From an uncultured Pontibacter sp. (GTDB lineage Bacteria > Bacteroidota > Bacteroidia > Cytophagales > Hymenobacteraceae), in contig NZ_CANMNI010000004.1 in assembly GCF_947499215.1 (NCBI RefSeq), positions 1-64,000 of the forward strand: a stretch of 64,000 nt of DNA, given 5' to 3'. Positions 1 through 9,013 of this stretch are shown here, one piece after another; position 1 is the stretch's first letter; each line of letters opens with the position of its first letter. The position numbers and the translations under genes are program-made. A model generated the notes under the pieces. That model saw only the letters and a program-made list of their open reading frames with translations, was not told the origin of the DNA and ran no database searches.

Positions 1-73
1 GAACAGAGAAGTTAAGCCCGGCTGCGCCGATGGTACTGGGGTCACACCCGGGAGAGTAGGTGGCCGCCAACCC
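1..73 (+). rRNA. rrf: 5S ribosomal RNA, 3' portion (cut by window edge)
   Basis: The first ~73 bases match the 3' part of bacterial 5S rRNA, including the conserved AGAGAAGTTAAGC box at the left and the GGGAGAGTAGGTGGCCGCC tract near the 3' end. The 5' part lies outside the window. A strong hairpin terminator follows directly, so this is the end of an rRNA operon whose 16S and 23S genes should lie to the left. The exact 3' end (about 73) is estimated. Confidence 0.93.
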
Positions 74-78
74 CAACT

Positions 79-116
79 AAAGGGCCGTCCCAAAAAGGAC
101 GGCCCTTTTCTTTTTT
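79..116 (+). terminator. rRNA operon terminator
   Basis: A perfect 12-bp stem (79-90 with 97-108, core GGGCCGTCC/GGACGGCCC), a 6-base loop and a following T-rich run (107-116) form a rho-independent terminator just after the 5S gene. Confidence 0.93.
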
Positions 117-234
117 GTACCACACGCTACGAGCCGATCCGTATTGAATATTCAGGACTTATTCGTTGGCTAGGATAAATATCCTAAAGACCGGATATAC
201 TTTTGCGGCTAATCGCAAAAACCATATTTAAACA

Positions 235-270
235 AGAAGCGGCTCTCCTATTAATAGGAGAGCCGCTTCT
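235..270 (-). terminator. Terminator of the rnd-aspA unit
   Basis: A perfect 16-bp stem (235-250 with 255-270, core AGCGGCTCTCC) with a TTAA loop lies just past the stop codon of aspA. T-rich flanks on both strands would let it work in both directions. The 117-234 stretch between the rRNA terminator and this hairpin shows nothing recognisable. Confidence 0.9.
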
Positions 271-295
271 TTATGTGTTGGAGTGTGACTGATTT

Positions 296-1705
296 TTAGA
301 TATTGATGAATTTAGGATGAATCAAATTCTCCATAGAGAATATCTCGTCCCATTTGGCTTGTGTAATCAGTTTACGCTCCAAGACTGTAATCTCATGGAT
401 AGACTTGCCGGTTGCTAGAGCTTCTTTAGCAATAGAAGCAGACTCTTCGTAGCCTAATATCGGGTTAAGAGATGTCACAATGCCAATGCTATTCATTACC
501 ATGTTCTTACATATCTCTTCGTTGGCTGTGATGCCATCTACACATTTAGCTTGTAAGGTATAGCAAGCATTTTCAAGGAATGTCAGGGAGTTAAACAAGC
601 TATAGGCGATAACAGGCTCCATTACATTCAGCTGTAACTGCCCAGCCTCGGCTGCCATTGTCACCGTCATATCAGCCCCTATTACATAATAGGCTGTTTG
701 GTTCACTACCTCAGGTATAACAGGGTTCACCTTGCCCGGCATAATAGAAGAGCCCGGCTGCATCCGAGGTAAGTTAATCTCGTTCAAGCCGGCACGTGGG
801 CCAGATGATAGCAGGCGAAGGTCATTACATATCTTAGATACTTTTACGGCGCAGCGCTTCATCACACCAGATACCTGTACATAGGCGCCTGTGTCGCATG
901 TGGCTTCAATCAAGTCTTCTGCCAAGATTACCGGTACTTCCGAAATCTCACGGAGAATATCAGTTACCAATTGCGGATAACCTTCCGGGGCATTTATTGA
1001 GGTGCCAATGGCTGTCGCTCCCATGTTAATCTCACAGATTAACGCTCTCACCTCATTTAGGCGCTGAATATCTTCCTTGATGGTTGTAGAGAAACCATGG
1101 AATTCAGCACCTAGTGTCATTGGAACGGCATCCTGCAACTGAGTGCGGCCCATTTTCAATACCTCCTTAAACTCATCACTCTTTCGTGAAAAAGATTGTT
1201 GCAAGGCATCTAGGCTTTCGATGAACCCTTGGATCTTCCAGTAGAGCGCTAGTCTAAAAGCAGTAGGATAAGCATCGTTAGTGGATTGAGAGCAATTCAC
1301 ATGGTTGTTAGGGTGAAGGAAGTTGTAAGCGCCTTTTGTATGGCCCATATACTCCAATCCCACGTTGGCGATCACCTCATTCACATTCATGTTAACTGAT
1401 GTGCCCGCACCGCCTTGAATCATATCAGTTACAAACTGATCTAAGTACTCTCCGGCTATTAGTTTATCGCAAGCATAGGAAATAGCCTCTGTTACCTCTT
1501 TGCTAAGTACCCCGCATTGATGATTAGCAAGGGCAGCCGCTTTTTTTACATAAGCAAAAGCTTTGATGAATAAAGGCTCTTTAGAGATAGGTATACCGGT
1601 TATGTGAAAGTTCTCAATTGCCCGAGCTGTCTGAATACCATAATAAACTTCGCTCGGTATCTCTTTCTCACCTAGGAAGTCATGTTCAATCCTTACTGCA
1701 TCCAT
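296..1705 (-). CDS. aspA: Aspartate ammonia-lyase (aspartase)
   Basis: 469 residues, close to the 478 of E. coli AspA and collinear with it from RIEHDFLGEKEIPSEVYYG onward. The enzyme reversibly deaminates L-aspartate to fumarate and ammonia in the cytoplasm. Visible family signatures are QGGAGTSVNMNVNEV (near residue 98), the active-site stretch STNDAYPTAFR, and the mobile SS-loop signature GSSIMPGKVNP near residue 320. Fumarase class II shares the SS loop, but DAVPMTLGAEF, EDLIEATCDTGAYV and LRLLSSGPRAGLNEINLP follow aspartase. It lies 32 bases after the RNase D stop on the same strand, so the two are probably cotranscribed. ATG start; a strong hairpin follows. Confidence 0.95.
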   Translation of the reverse strand: MDAVRIEHDFLGEKEIPSEVYYGIQTARAIENFHITGIPISKEPLFIKAFAYVKKAAALANHQCGVLSKEVTEAISYACDKLIAGEYLDQFVTDMIQGGAGTSVNMNVNEVIANVGLEYMGHTKGAYNFLHPNNHVNCSQSTNDAYPTAFRLALYWKIQGFIESLDALQQSFSRKSDEFKEVLKMGRTQLQDAVPMTLGAEFHGFSTTIKEDIQRLNEVRALICEINMGATAIGTSINAPEGYPQLVTDILREISEVPVILAEDLIEATCDTGAYVQVSGVMKRCAVKVSKICNDLRLLSSGPRAGLNEINLPRMQPGSSIMPGKVNPVIPEVVNQTAYYVIGADMTVTMAAEAGQLQLNVMEPVIAYSLFNSLTFLENACYTLQAKCVDGITANEEICKNMVMNSIGIVTSLNPILGYEESASIAKEALATGKSIHEITVLERKLITQAKWDEIFSMENLIHPKFINI

Positions 1706-1737
1706 GTTGTATGTTCTCTTCGTGATGTATGTATTTG

Positions 1738-2922
1738 TTATTCACCCGGCTGGGGAGCTGTTATAGACAATGGTACATCTATGCCCAGCTCTTGCGCGGC
1801 AGCCAGCACAATATCAGTGGCGTATTTCTTCGTGCATCGCAGTTTACCACTTTGGCTAAAGTCTGTAATCAAACTCTGATTGATGATGAGTTTAGAGGCA
1901 TACTCGCCGTAGTTAGCCATAATGTATTTCTGTACTTCTGTTAAGTGCTCTTTACGTCGCTCTGTCTCAGGGGTGCGCAGCGGTCTATGGAAGCGGTGCT
2001 CCGGGTAGTCATGACTTATGTTGTTTTCTTTCGCAGCAGCCTTAGACTGTTGCATGGCCTCCTGTAACAAGCGCTCATTTTTAGGTTTCTTAAGATTACC
2101 ATGTATCCCCCTTGTGTGGTTGAGCCATTCATGCAGGTCTACATTGGGGTTGTTGGCCAACTCAACCAATGCCTCGTTCGGGATGACGAAGTGCGCCGGT
2201 TTGTTAAACTGCCTTGCCATCTCTTCTCGGAAGGCGTAAAGTCCTTTCAAGAGGTACTGCTGATAATAGTTGAGCCGGTATGAGTGCTTTAGTCTGAGAT
2301 GGGGATTATCAGACTCTGTATATTTAAGTTGCTCCAAAATGTGGTTTTCCTCTTCCAACCAGTGCATGCGTCCCTGCTTTTCGATCTCCTCAAGCAATTT
2401 AGCTTTGATCTTATGCAGATATATGACGTCTATGGCAGCATACCGCAACTGGTCCTCTGTGAGAGGCCGCTTATTCCAGTTACTTGATTGCTGCGACTTA
2501 TCGATCTCTTTGCTAAATTCCTCCTTGAGCACAGTTGCCAACGAAGAGCGCTCGTAGTTCAATATTTTGGCAGCCACATCGGTGTCCATAATACCTTTTA
2601 CACTGCAACCCATCTTATCTAGTAACAGGATATCGTTGTTGGAGTGATGGATTATCTTTGTGATAGCAGGATTTTCCATCAGCCTGAAAAATGGGCTAAG
2701 GTCTTCTATGTAAAACGGATCTATGATAAAGCAAGTCCCGTTGCCATCTGCAATCTGTACAAGGCACAGATTAAAGCCATAGGTATAGCGGTTTTGATCA
2801 AACTCAAGGTCAACGGCCAACTCTGTGCATTGTTCTAACTGATTGATGGCCTGTTGCAAGGCATCTTCAGAAGCTACCAACTCAATAGCCACGCCATCCT
2901 CTTCTAAAGGTAAATTTTCCAT
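1738..2922 (-). CDS. rnd: Ribonuclease D
   Basis: 394 residues. 3'-to-5' exoribonuclease of the DEDDy superfamily that trims tRNA and other small RNA 3' ends. The N-terminal exonuclease domain shows all expected acidic residues: D38 and E40 in AVDLEFD, D97 in HHSNND, and Y161 with D165 in YAAIDVIYLH. The C-terminal half (about 220-300) looks like an HRDC nucleic-acid-binding domain (PNEALVELANNPNVDLHEW). Length and domain order match the family. ATG start at 2922. aspA follows 32 bases downstream. The link between the two functions is not obvious and may simply be shared transcription. Confidence 0.93.
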   Translation of the reverse strand: MENLPLEEDGVAIELVASEDALQQAINQLEQCTELAVDLEFDQNRYTYGFNLCLVQIADGNGTCFIIDPFYIEDLSPFFRLMENPAITKIIHHSNNDILLLDKMGCSVKGIMDTDVAAKILNYERSSLATVLKEEFSKEIDKSQQSSNWNKRPLTEDQLRYAAIDVIYLHKIKAKLLEEIEKQGRMHWLEEENHILEQLKYTESDNPHLRLKHSYRLNYYQQYLLKGLYAFREEMARQFNKPAHFVIPNEALVELANNPNVDLHEWLNHTRGIHGNLKKPKNERLLQEAMQQSKAAAKENNISHDYPEHRFHRPLRTPETERRKEHLTEVQKYIMANYGEYASKLIINQSLITDFSQSGKLRCTKKYATDIVLAAAQELGIDVPLSITAPQPGE

Positions 2923-2996
2923 TGGCTAAATTTAAACAAGTATTAAGCCATATCCACGCGCCAACCACTATTTTCTTTTCGGTGATCAGGGACAAA

Positions 2997-3030
2997 AAAA
3001 GTCCCCACCAACTAATTGGTGGGGACTTTT
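2997..3030 (-). terminator. Terminator of the small lipoprotein gene
   Basis: 15-bp perfect stem (2997-3011 with 3016-3030, core GTCCCCACCAA) with a 4-base loop. On the minus strand it is followed by seven T residues, and it lies 20 bases past the stop of the 3050-3280 gene. Confidence 0.9.
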
Positions 3031-3049
3031 CTTCTATGTATCTATGTAA

Positions 3050-3280
3050 TTACTGGATAGGTCTTTCCTCTGGAATTTGATCAGCTACACCGTCATTCAC
3101 GGTAGTATCCATTACTGTAGTTGTATCAGCTTCCATATCCATATCTGCGTCCATGTCGATGTCCGTGGTCTCCACCTCATCAATACGATCTGTTTCTGTA
3201 GCCGTATTGTTCTCAGAACCACAGGCCGTGAAAGCGAAAAATGCGAATGCAGCGAAAGCAAATTTTATTGTCTTTTTCAT
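3050..3280 (-). CDS. Small acidic lipoprotein, function unknown
   Basis: 76 residues. A lysine start (MKKTIKF), a hydrophobic core and the lipobox FTAC at residues 17-20 mark a type II signal peptide; the mature part would start at Cys20. The rest is short, acidic and low in complexity (runs of Asp, Glu, Thr and Met such as DMDADMDMEAD), with no hydrophobic segment. Such tails usually act as linkers or metal- or surface-exposed chains, but no function can be named. It has its own terminator and lies alone between rnd and the M28 peptidase gene. Confidence 0.8.
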   Translation of the reverse strand: MKKTIKFAFAAFAFFAFTACGSENNTATETDRIDEVETTDIDMDADMDMEADTTTVMDTTVNDGVADQIPEERPIQ

Positions 3281-3529
3281 GATAATTCAAGTTTTGTTAA
3301 ACAAGTAAATTTGTACTTATTTATTCGTGTTATACGGAAAGGTAACCCGAATGATTAAAGTTTTTTTAAAATTTGCCAGTGAAACAGCCTTGTAAGCTTG
3401 TAAAAGGAGGTTTTTAGATAGTGTAAGGACTAAAACTGTGTCAGTATAGCTTAAGGGATATTATGGCTCTTATCTCTTGAAATAGGATATTGTTAATAAA
3501 GATCTCTATGGGTTTTGTCTTGGTCAAGT
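3281..3529. other. Intergenic region without a gene
   Basis: Together with the terminator on its right this is a 310-base AT-rich gap between two minus-strand lipoprotein genes. The part next to 3280 must hold the promoter of the small lipoprotein. A TACTTGTTTAA string on the minus strand about 15-30 bases upstream of its start recurs in the same place upstream of rnd (about 2930-2945) and may be a -7 region, but no convincing -33 element was found. No open frame or RNA was recognised. Confidence 0.5.
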
Positions 3530-3571
3530 AAAAACAAAAGCCCTTTGGTTTTCCAAAAGGCTTTTGTTTTT
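3530..3571 (-). terminator. Terminator of the M28 peptidase gene
   Basis: 19-bp stem (3530-3548 with 3553-3571) with one mismatch and a TTTT loop, built on AAAACAAAAGCC/GGCTTTTGTTTT, 20 bases past the stop codon at 3591. Flanking A/T runs allow use in both directions. Confidence 0.88.
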
Positions 3572-3590
3572 ACCTAAGCGGATTGACACA

Positions 3591-5315
3591 TTATTGTGCC
3601 AAAGAGCTATCACGTTTAGCTTTAAACTCCGACTTTTCTCGCCACTCGGGGTAAGTCTCGCCGTTAGCAACGCGGTATCCTACCAGGAAGAATAAACGCA
3701 GATCCTCTACGGCGCCATCCAAGTTCCAGTCATCACGCACTTCATCGCTTACTTTATGGTAGTGGTCTGCTGTGTATTGTTCCTGCCGCTTGGTAATGTA
3801 GTCAGCATCTTGGCCACGGGCGATTATACCTGACTTGGCGTATAGTGCAGGCACGCCCTGCTTGGCAAACTCAAAATGGTCGGAACGGTAGAAAGAGCCT
3901 TTCTCTGGAGAAGCCTCCGGTACAATGCGTCTGTTTTGTGAGCGGGCCTCTTCTGCCAAAATATCCTCTAGCGAAGAGTTTCCATGCCCGATCACGATCA
4001 CATCTTCTGTAGGGTGATAAGGATTGAGCACATCCATGTTGATATTAGCCAGTGTCTTGTTGAGCGGGTACAGCGGATTAGACGCGTAGTATTTGGACCC
4101 AAGTAGGCCTTTCTCCTCTGCTGTCACGGCCAAGAACAGAATGGAGCGCTTCGGCTTTTCAGGCAGCTGGGTAAAAGCCTTAGCCAGCTCAATTAGGCCG
4201 GCAGTGCCGCTGGCGTTGTCCATGGCACCGTTATAGATTTGATCGCCTTGCAGCTTTTCGTCTTTGCCCAAGTGGTCCCAGTGCGCGGTATATACTATGT
4301 ACTCATCTGTTAATTCCGGGTCGCTACCTTCTAACTTTGCAATTATATTGCGCGAGTCAGTCTCGCGTAGTTGATTCTTTACTGTAAAGTTAGCCTTAGC
4401 ATTCAAGTTAATAGGCTTAAAGCCTTTTTGGGCAGCGGCAGTCTTCAGTTGTTCAAAGTTATTGCCAGCCGCGGAGAAGAGTTCTTTGGCCTTGGCCTCT
4501 GTTATCCATGACTCAACTGCTATGAGGTCCATGTTTTTGCCGGTGTTGCTGATATCAAAGTTCTCACGACTCCAACTGCCCGACACTACTTCATAAGGAT
4601 AGCCAGCAGGTCCGGTTTCATGGATGATGATAGCGGCGGCGGCGCCTTTCTCGGCGGCTATCTCATACTTGTAAGTCCACCGGCCATAGTAGGTCATGGC
4701 TTTGCCGCCGAACATGGTACTGTCTAACTGGTCTGGATTGTTTGGGCTAGGTATAGGCGGATCGTTGATGAGCATCACGATAGTCTTACCCTTAACGTCC
4801 ACTCCCTTGTAATCGTCCCAGCCATATTCCGGAGCTACGATGCCGTAGCCCACGAACACCATGTCGGAGTTGTTAACGTTTACATTCTGCACAAAGCGGC
4901 GCGACACGGCCACATAATCATCTGGGAAGTTGAGGTTGATGGTTTTGCCTCCGGCTGTGAAGTTGGCTTTTGGCTGTGCTGTAAAACCGAACATTGGTAC
5001 GTTTTGGACGAATGTGCCATCCGGGTTGCCGGGCTGCAAGCCCAGCTTTTTAAACTCGCGGGTGAGGTAGTTTACTGTGGAGTCTTCACCGGCTGTGCCC
5101 GGGCTCCGGCCTTCGAACTCGTCAGAGGCCAGCACCTTGATGTGCTGCAGCAGGTCATTGGCATTTATACTTTGTAGTGCGGGCTGTATCGAGGCACTAT
5201 CAGTGTCCACTACGGAGCGCTCGTCGGTTGTTTGGTCTGCGACCTCTCTTGCGTTTTCGCTGCAGGCAAAGGCCACTAGGCTAAGGCAAGCCAGACCGAT
5301 AATATTCTTTTTCAT
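3591..5315 (-). CDS. M28 family zinc metallopeptidase, lipoprotein, with PA domain
   Basis: 574 residues. The N-terminus ([18 protein letters not shown]) is a lipoprotein signal with Cys18, so the protein is likely anchored in a cell-envelope membrane and faces the periplasm or the outside. A protease-associated (PA) insertion spans about 150-290. The M28 zinc site is complete: the His-Asp pair in YTAHWDHLG, the bridging Asp in [12 protein letters not shown], the Glu-Glu pair in [12 protein letters not shown], the Asp in NMDVLNPY and the final His in YRSDHFEF. These enzymes are aminopeptidases or carboxypeptidases that trim peptides; the substrate cannot be read from sequence. Single gene with its own terminator. 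Confidence 0.93.
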   Translation of the reverse strand: MKKNIIGLACLSLVAFACSENAREVADQTTDERSVVDTDSASIQPALQSINANDLLQHIKVLASDEFEGRSPGTAGEDSTVNYLTREFKKLGLQPGNPDGTFVQNVPMFGFTAQPKANFTAGGKTINLNFPDDYVAVSRRFVQNVNVNNSDMVFVGYGIVAPEYGWDDYKGVDVKGKTIVMLINDPPIPSPNNPDQLDSTMFGGKAMTYYGRWTYKYEIAAEKGAAAAIIIHETGPAGYPYEVVSGSWSRENFDISNTGKNMDLIAVESWITEAKAKELFSAAGNNFEQLKTAAAQKGFKPINLNAKANFTVKNQLRETDSRNIIAKLEGSDPELTDEYIVYTAHWDHLGKDEKLQGDQIYNGAMDNASGTAGLIELAKAFTQLPEKPKRSILFLAVTAEEKGLLGSKYYASNPLYPLNKTLANINMDVLNPYHPTEDVIVIGHGNSSLEDILAEEARSQNRRIVPEASPEKGSFYRSDHFEFAKQGVPALYAKSGIIARGQDADYITKRQEQYTADHYHKVSDEVRDDWNLDGAVEDLRLFFLVGYRVANGETYPEWREKSEFKAKRDSSLAQ

Positions 5316-5391
5316 AGGGTTAGTATAGGTGTTAAAGTACTGAAGATAATACTTTTATTCACGCCTATAGTTACGCCGTGCCGGATTTTAC

Positions 5392-5877
5392 TTAGGCTGC
5401 CACTTCCCAGCTGGCTGGCACGCCACGGTGCAGTACTTTGATTAGACCAAGGCAGGCATCCAAGTCTTGGTAGAGCTGACACTCCCAAATAACCACGCGC
5501 TGCCAACCTGCTTCCCGGTATTGGATTTTATAGCGTTCGTCACGCTGTTGGTTACTAGTAAACTTTTCTTCCCAGAATCGTAGGTTTGATTTGGGAAAAG
5601 CCGGCTGACAATGAGGGCAGCGATGCCAGAAGCAGCCATGCACGAAAATAGCGAGCCGGCGAGAAGGGTAGCAGATATCTGGTTTGCCGGGAGCTTTGCG
5701 CCAATGTATTCTGTAGCCACGGAGTCCCTCTTTCCAAAGGGCACGTCGAAGCAACAGCTCAGGCTGTGTATTGCGGCTCTTATTGGCGCGCATGTAGCGT
5801 GTGACTTTCTCACGGGTTGTGAGGGCTTGTGGGCTTACGGCCTGCTTATACTTTTTTGCGTTTTTCTTAATAGCCAA
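5392..5877 (-). CDS. vsr: Very short patch repair endonuclease (Vsr)
   Basis: 161 residues. Vsr nicks DNA 5' to the T of a T:G mismatch left when 5-methylcytosine deaminates. Family signatures are present: MRANKSRNTQPELLLRRALW, PGKPDICYPSRRLAIFVHGCFWHRCPHC (catalytic Asp and zinc-binding Cys/His), PKSN, and the C-terminal AGWQRVVIWECQL. The frame opens with TTG at 5877; the first ATG is codon 28 (MRANKSRNT), where many Vsr proteins begin, so the true start may be about 5796. No C5-cytosine methyltransferase gene, the usual partner, is found within the visible flanks. Confidence 0.92.
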   Translation of the reverse strand: MAIKKNAKKYKQAVSPQALTTREKVTRYMRANKSRNTQPELLLRRALWKEGLRGYRIHWRKAPGKPDICYPSRRLAIFVHGCFWHRCPHCQPAFPKSNLRFWEEKFTSNQQRDERYKIQYREAGWQRVVIWECQLYQDLDACLGLIKVLHRGVPASWEVAA

Positions 5878-6098
5878 ACTAGGTAGACTAATTGATGCTG
5901 TAAGGTAAACACTGAGCCAAAGGTATAAGTGCCAGTAATGGTTCTAGATCAATCAAAAAGGCTGCTTAAGAATCGCTTTATGGAAAATCTAAATCATAAT
6001 AGCTTGTTGCTGCGGTTAACACTAAACTAAATAGAAATCTTATATATAAAGGTAGTGAGTTGATAAAGAGACGTATTTGCTTATGCGAATGTATAAAG

Positions 6099-6128
6099 TT
6101 TGAATTGTTGTAAATACTCTTAACTTTG
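6099..6128 (+). promoter_or_regulatory. Promoter of sucA (-33 TTTG, -7 TAACTTTG)
   Basis: TTTG at 6099-6102, an 18-base spacer and TAACTTTG at 6121-6128 match the Bacteroidetes sigma-ABfr consensus (TTTG, 17-23 bases, TAnnTTTG). Transcription should start near 6134. The TTG at 6126 therefore lies inside the -7 box and cannot be the start codon; the ATG at 6156 follows with a leader of about 20 bases. Confidence 0.8.
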
Positions 6129-6155
6129 CCTTTACACACAGCCGTAAACTTAACT

Positions 6156-8912
6156 ATGGATAAATATACCTACATCGCAAATGCGCACGGGACTTACATC
6201 GATGAGCTTTACAAATCTTATCAACAGGACCCGGAGTCGGTAGACTTTGGATGGCGCAAATTCTTCGAAGGCTTTGAGTTTTCGACAGCCTATAACGAGA
6301 ACGGCCACGAAGTAGAAGGCGCTCCCATGGCCGCCCCAGCCAAGGCTGCGGGAGCAGCTGGTGAATCTGACAAGGAAGTAGCGGTTCGCAACTTTATATA
6401 CGCTTACCGCAGCCGCGGACACCTGCGCTCTAAGACCAACCCGGTGCGTGAACGCAAAGACCGTAAAGCGCTGCTAGATCTAAAGGACTTCGGTCTGTCA
6501 GAAGCTGACCTAGACACAACATTCCAAGTTGGTGAGATTATCGGCATCGGACTTGCCAAGCTGCGCGACATTGTGGCGGCTGTGCAGAAGATATACGAAG
6601 GTCCTATCGGTTACGAGTATATGTACATCCGCGACCCGGAGGTACTGTCTTGGCTGCAGAACAAGATCGAGAACGAGTCATTGAACTTCAACCCGGGTAT
6701 TGAGTACAAGAAGCGCATCCTTTCCAAACTGAACGAGGCGGTTGTATTCGAGAACTTCCTGCACACAAAATTCTTAGGTCAGAAGCGTTTCTCGCTGGAA
6801 GGTGGCGAGACGACTATACCTGCATTGGACGCCATCATCGACAAAGCCTCTGAACTTGGCGCTAAAGAAGTCGTGATTGGTATGGCGCACCGTGGCCGTC
6901 TGAATGTGCTGGCCAACATCATGGGCAAAACCTACGAGCAGATATTCTCTGAGTTCGAAGGGACGGCCACGCCAGACCTGACCATGGGCGATGGGGATGT
7001 GAAGTACCACATGGGCTTCTCTTCTGAAGTAGATACACCATCTGGAAATAAAGTGAACCTAAAGCTGGCGCCTAACCCATCACATTTGGAGGCGGTGAAT
7101 CCAGTGGTGGAAGGTTTTGTGCGAGCCAAGATCGACTGCATGTATGATCGCGATCCGAAGCGTATTGTGCCGATTCTGATCCATGGTGACGCAGCCGTTG
7201 CCGGGCAGGGCATTGTATACGAGGTAACGCAAATGGCAAAGTTGTCAGGTTACCAGACGGGTGGTACGATTCACTTTGTGATCAACAACCAAGTAGGTTT
7301 TACGACTGACTTCGAAGACGCTCGCTCTTCCATATACTGCACGGATGTGGCCAAGATTATTGATGCGCCAGTGCTGCATGTGAACGGCGACGATCCGGAG
7401 GCTGTGGTATTTGCCGTGCGTCTGGCCGCTGAGTACCGTCAGAAGTTCGGTAACGACATTTTTATCGACATGGTGTGCTACCGTCGTCATGGACACAACG
7501 AGGCAGACGAACCGAAGTTCACGCAGCCGCACCTCTATAACCTGATCTCGAAGCACCCGAACCCACGCGAGGTATACAACAAAGACCTGATTGCTCGTGG
7601 TGATATTAATGCAGAACTGGCCAAGTCTATGGATAAGGAGTTCCGACAGATGCTGCAGGACCGTTTGGATATGGTGAAGCAAAAGCCACTCCCTTACAAC
7701 TACCAGTCATTGGAGAAGGAATGGAAAGAGTTGCGCCGCTCTACCCCTGAGGATTTCAACCAGTCGCCTGAGACAGGTATAGCACAGGAGGTGATCGATA
7801 AAGTTGGCAAAGCGCTTACTAGCGTGCCGCAAGGCTTTAAACCACTCAAGCAGATTGAGAAGCTGTTGAAAGAGCGTAAAGATATGTTCTTTGAGAGCCG
7901 TCAGTTGAACTGGGCAGCCGCCGAGTTGCTGGCTTACGGTTCCATCCTAGCTGAAGGCAGAGTAGTGCGTCTGAGCGGACAGGATGTGCAGCGCGGTACA
8001 TTCTCGCACCGTCATGCTGTCCTGCGCGACGCCAACACAAGCGCTCCTTATTCTAACCTGAACTACATTCAGGAAGATCAAGTAAAGCTTGAGATTTATA
8101 ACTCGCTACTTTCAGAGTATGGTGTGCTGGGCTTTGAGTTTGGCTATGCCATGGCAAACCCAAATGCACTCGTGATCTGGGAAGCCCAGTTTGGTGACTT
8201 TGCCAACGGTGCACAGGTGATGATCGACCAGTTTATTGCCGCTACAGAGTCTAAGTGGCAGCGTATGAACGGTGTGGTAATGCTGTTGCCGCATGGTTAC
8301 GAAGGTCAGGGACCGGAGCACTCTAACGCCCGCCCTGAGCGCTTCCTGCAGCTGGCCGCCGAGAACAACATGTTCGTGACCAACATCACAACACCAGCTA
8401 ACTTCTTCCACTTCCTGCGTCGCCAACTGGCCCTGCCATTCCGCAAGCCGGCTATCAACATGGCGCCTAAGTCACTGTTGCGTCACCCGAACGTGGTTTC
8501 GCCAGTAGAGGAGTTTACTAAAGGTGGTTTCAGAGAAGTGATCGGTGACAGCTATGCTTCGGCTAAGTCGGTGAAGAAGGTGTTGCTGTGTACTGGTAAA
8601 GTTTACTTCGACCTGCTGGAGGAGCAGCAGAAGAACAAGCGCAAGGATGTGGCCCTGATTCGTATGGAGCAGCTGGCACCATTCCCGAAAGTGCAGCTGG
8701 AAGCCGAACTGAAAAAGTATAAGAACGCGAAGGTATACTGGGTACAGGAAGAGCCAGAGAACATGGGCGGCTGGATGTACATTCTGCGCATCATGCGCAA
8801 TGGTATAGAAGATGTAGTGGCACGTAAGCCAAGCGCATCGCCTGCTACCGGTTACAACAAGATCCACGGCAAAGAGCAGCTGGAGCTAGTTGAGCGCGCG
8901 TTTGCTATATAA
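6156..8912 (+). CDS. sucA: 2-oxoglutarate dehydrogenase E1 component
   Basis: 918 residues from the ATG at 6156. Thiamine-diphosphate-dependent E1 of the 2-oxoglutarate dehydrogenase complex: it decarboxylates 2-oxoglutarate and passes the succinyl group to the lipoyl arm of E2 (TCA cycle). The N-terminus has the SucA helix (YIDELYKSYQQDP, WRKFFEGFEF) that anchors E1 to the complex. Further signatures are MAHRGRLNVLAN, HGDAAVAGQGIVYE, FVINNQVGFTT, YRRHGHNEADEPKFTQP and LLPHGYEGQGPEHSNARPERFL. The length fits bacterial SucA (about 930). The upstream in-frame TTG at 6126 was rejected because it lies in the promoter. sucB starts 101 bases downstream. Confidence 0.97.
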   Translation: MDKYTYIANAHGTYIDELYKSYQQDPESVDFGWRKFFEGFEFSTAYNENGHEVEGAPMAAPAKAAGAAGESDKEVAVRNFIYAYRSRGHLRSKTNPVRERKDRKALLDLKDFGLSEADLDTTFQVGEIIGIGLAKLRDIVAAVQKIYEGPIGYEYMYIRDPEVLSWLQNKIENESLNFNPGIEYKKRILSKLNEAVVFENFLHTKFLGQKRFSLEGGETTIPALDAIIDKASELGAKEVVIGMAHRGRLNVLANIMGKTYEQIFSEFEGTATPDLTMGDGDVKYHMGFSSEVDTPSGNKVNLKLAPNPSHLEAVNPVVEGFVRAKIDCMYDRDPKRIVPILIHGDAAVAGQGIVYEVTQMAKLSGYQTGGTIHFVINNQVGFTTDFEDARSSIYCTDVAKIIDAPVLHVNGDDPEAVVFAVRLAAEYRQKFGNDIFIDMVCYRRHGHNEADEPKFTQPHLYNLISKHPNPREVYNKDLIARGDINAELAKSMDKEFRQMLQDRLDMVKQKPLPYNYQSLEKEWKELRRSTPEDFNQSPETGIAQEVIDKVGKALTSVPQGFKPLKQIEKLLKERKDMFFESRQLNWAAAELLAYGSILAEGRVVRLSGQDVQRGTFSHRHAVLRDANTSAPYSNLNYIQEDQVKLEIYNSLLSEYGVLGFEFGYAMANPNALVIWEAQFGDFANGAQVMIDQFIAATESKWQRMNGVVMLLPHGYEGQGPEHSNARPERFLQLAAENNMFVTNITTPANFFHFLRRQLALPFRKPAINMAPKSLLRHPNVVSPVEEFTKGGFREVIGDSYASAKSVKKVLLCTGKVYFDLLEEQQKNKRKDVALIRMEQLAPFPKVQLEAELKKYKNAKVYWVQEEPENMGGWMYILRIMRNGIEDVVARKPSASPATGYNKIHGKEQLELVERAFAI

Positions 8913-8920
8913 ATAATTAA

Positions 8921-8972
8921 TGGGCAGGTATAAGAGATTAACTCAGGTGATTTAGTCTATTATACCTGCTCG
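8921..8972 (+). repeat. Stem-loop made of two inverted AGGTATA motifs
   Basis: GCAGGTATAA at 8924-8933 pairs perfectly with TTATACCTGC at 8960-8969 (10 bp, extended outward by two wobbles and one G-C pair). No T run follows, so it is not a standard terminator. It lies between sucA and sucB and may attenuate or protect the message. It is one of several intergenic inverted pairs of the dispersed AGGTATA motif. Confidence 0.6.
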
Positions 8973-8974
8973 TT

Positions 8975-9004
8975 CGTAAGTCATAATTCGTAATTCATAA
9001 TTTA
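8975..9004 (+). repeat. AT-rich short-unit linker upstream of sucB
   Basis: Degenerate tandem units of the type CATAATT/CGTAATT (GTCATAATTCGTAATTCATA) lie directly before the sucB start codon. Comparable simple linkers occur directly upstream of other starts in this window (19712, 41086, 62388). Confidence 0.55.
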
Positions 9005-9013
9005 TAAAAAAAT

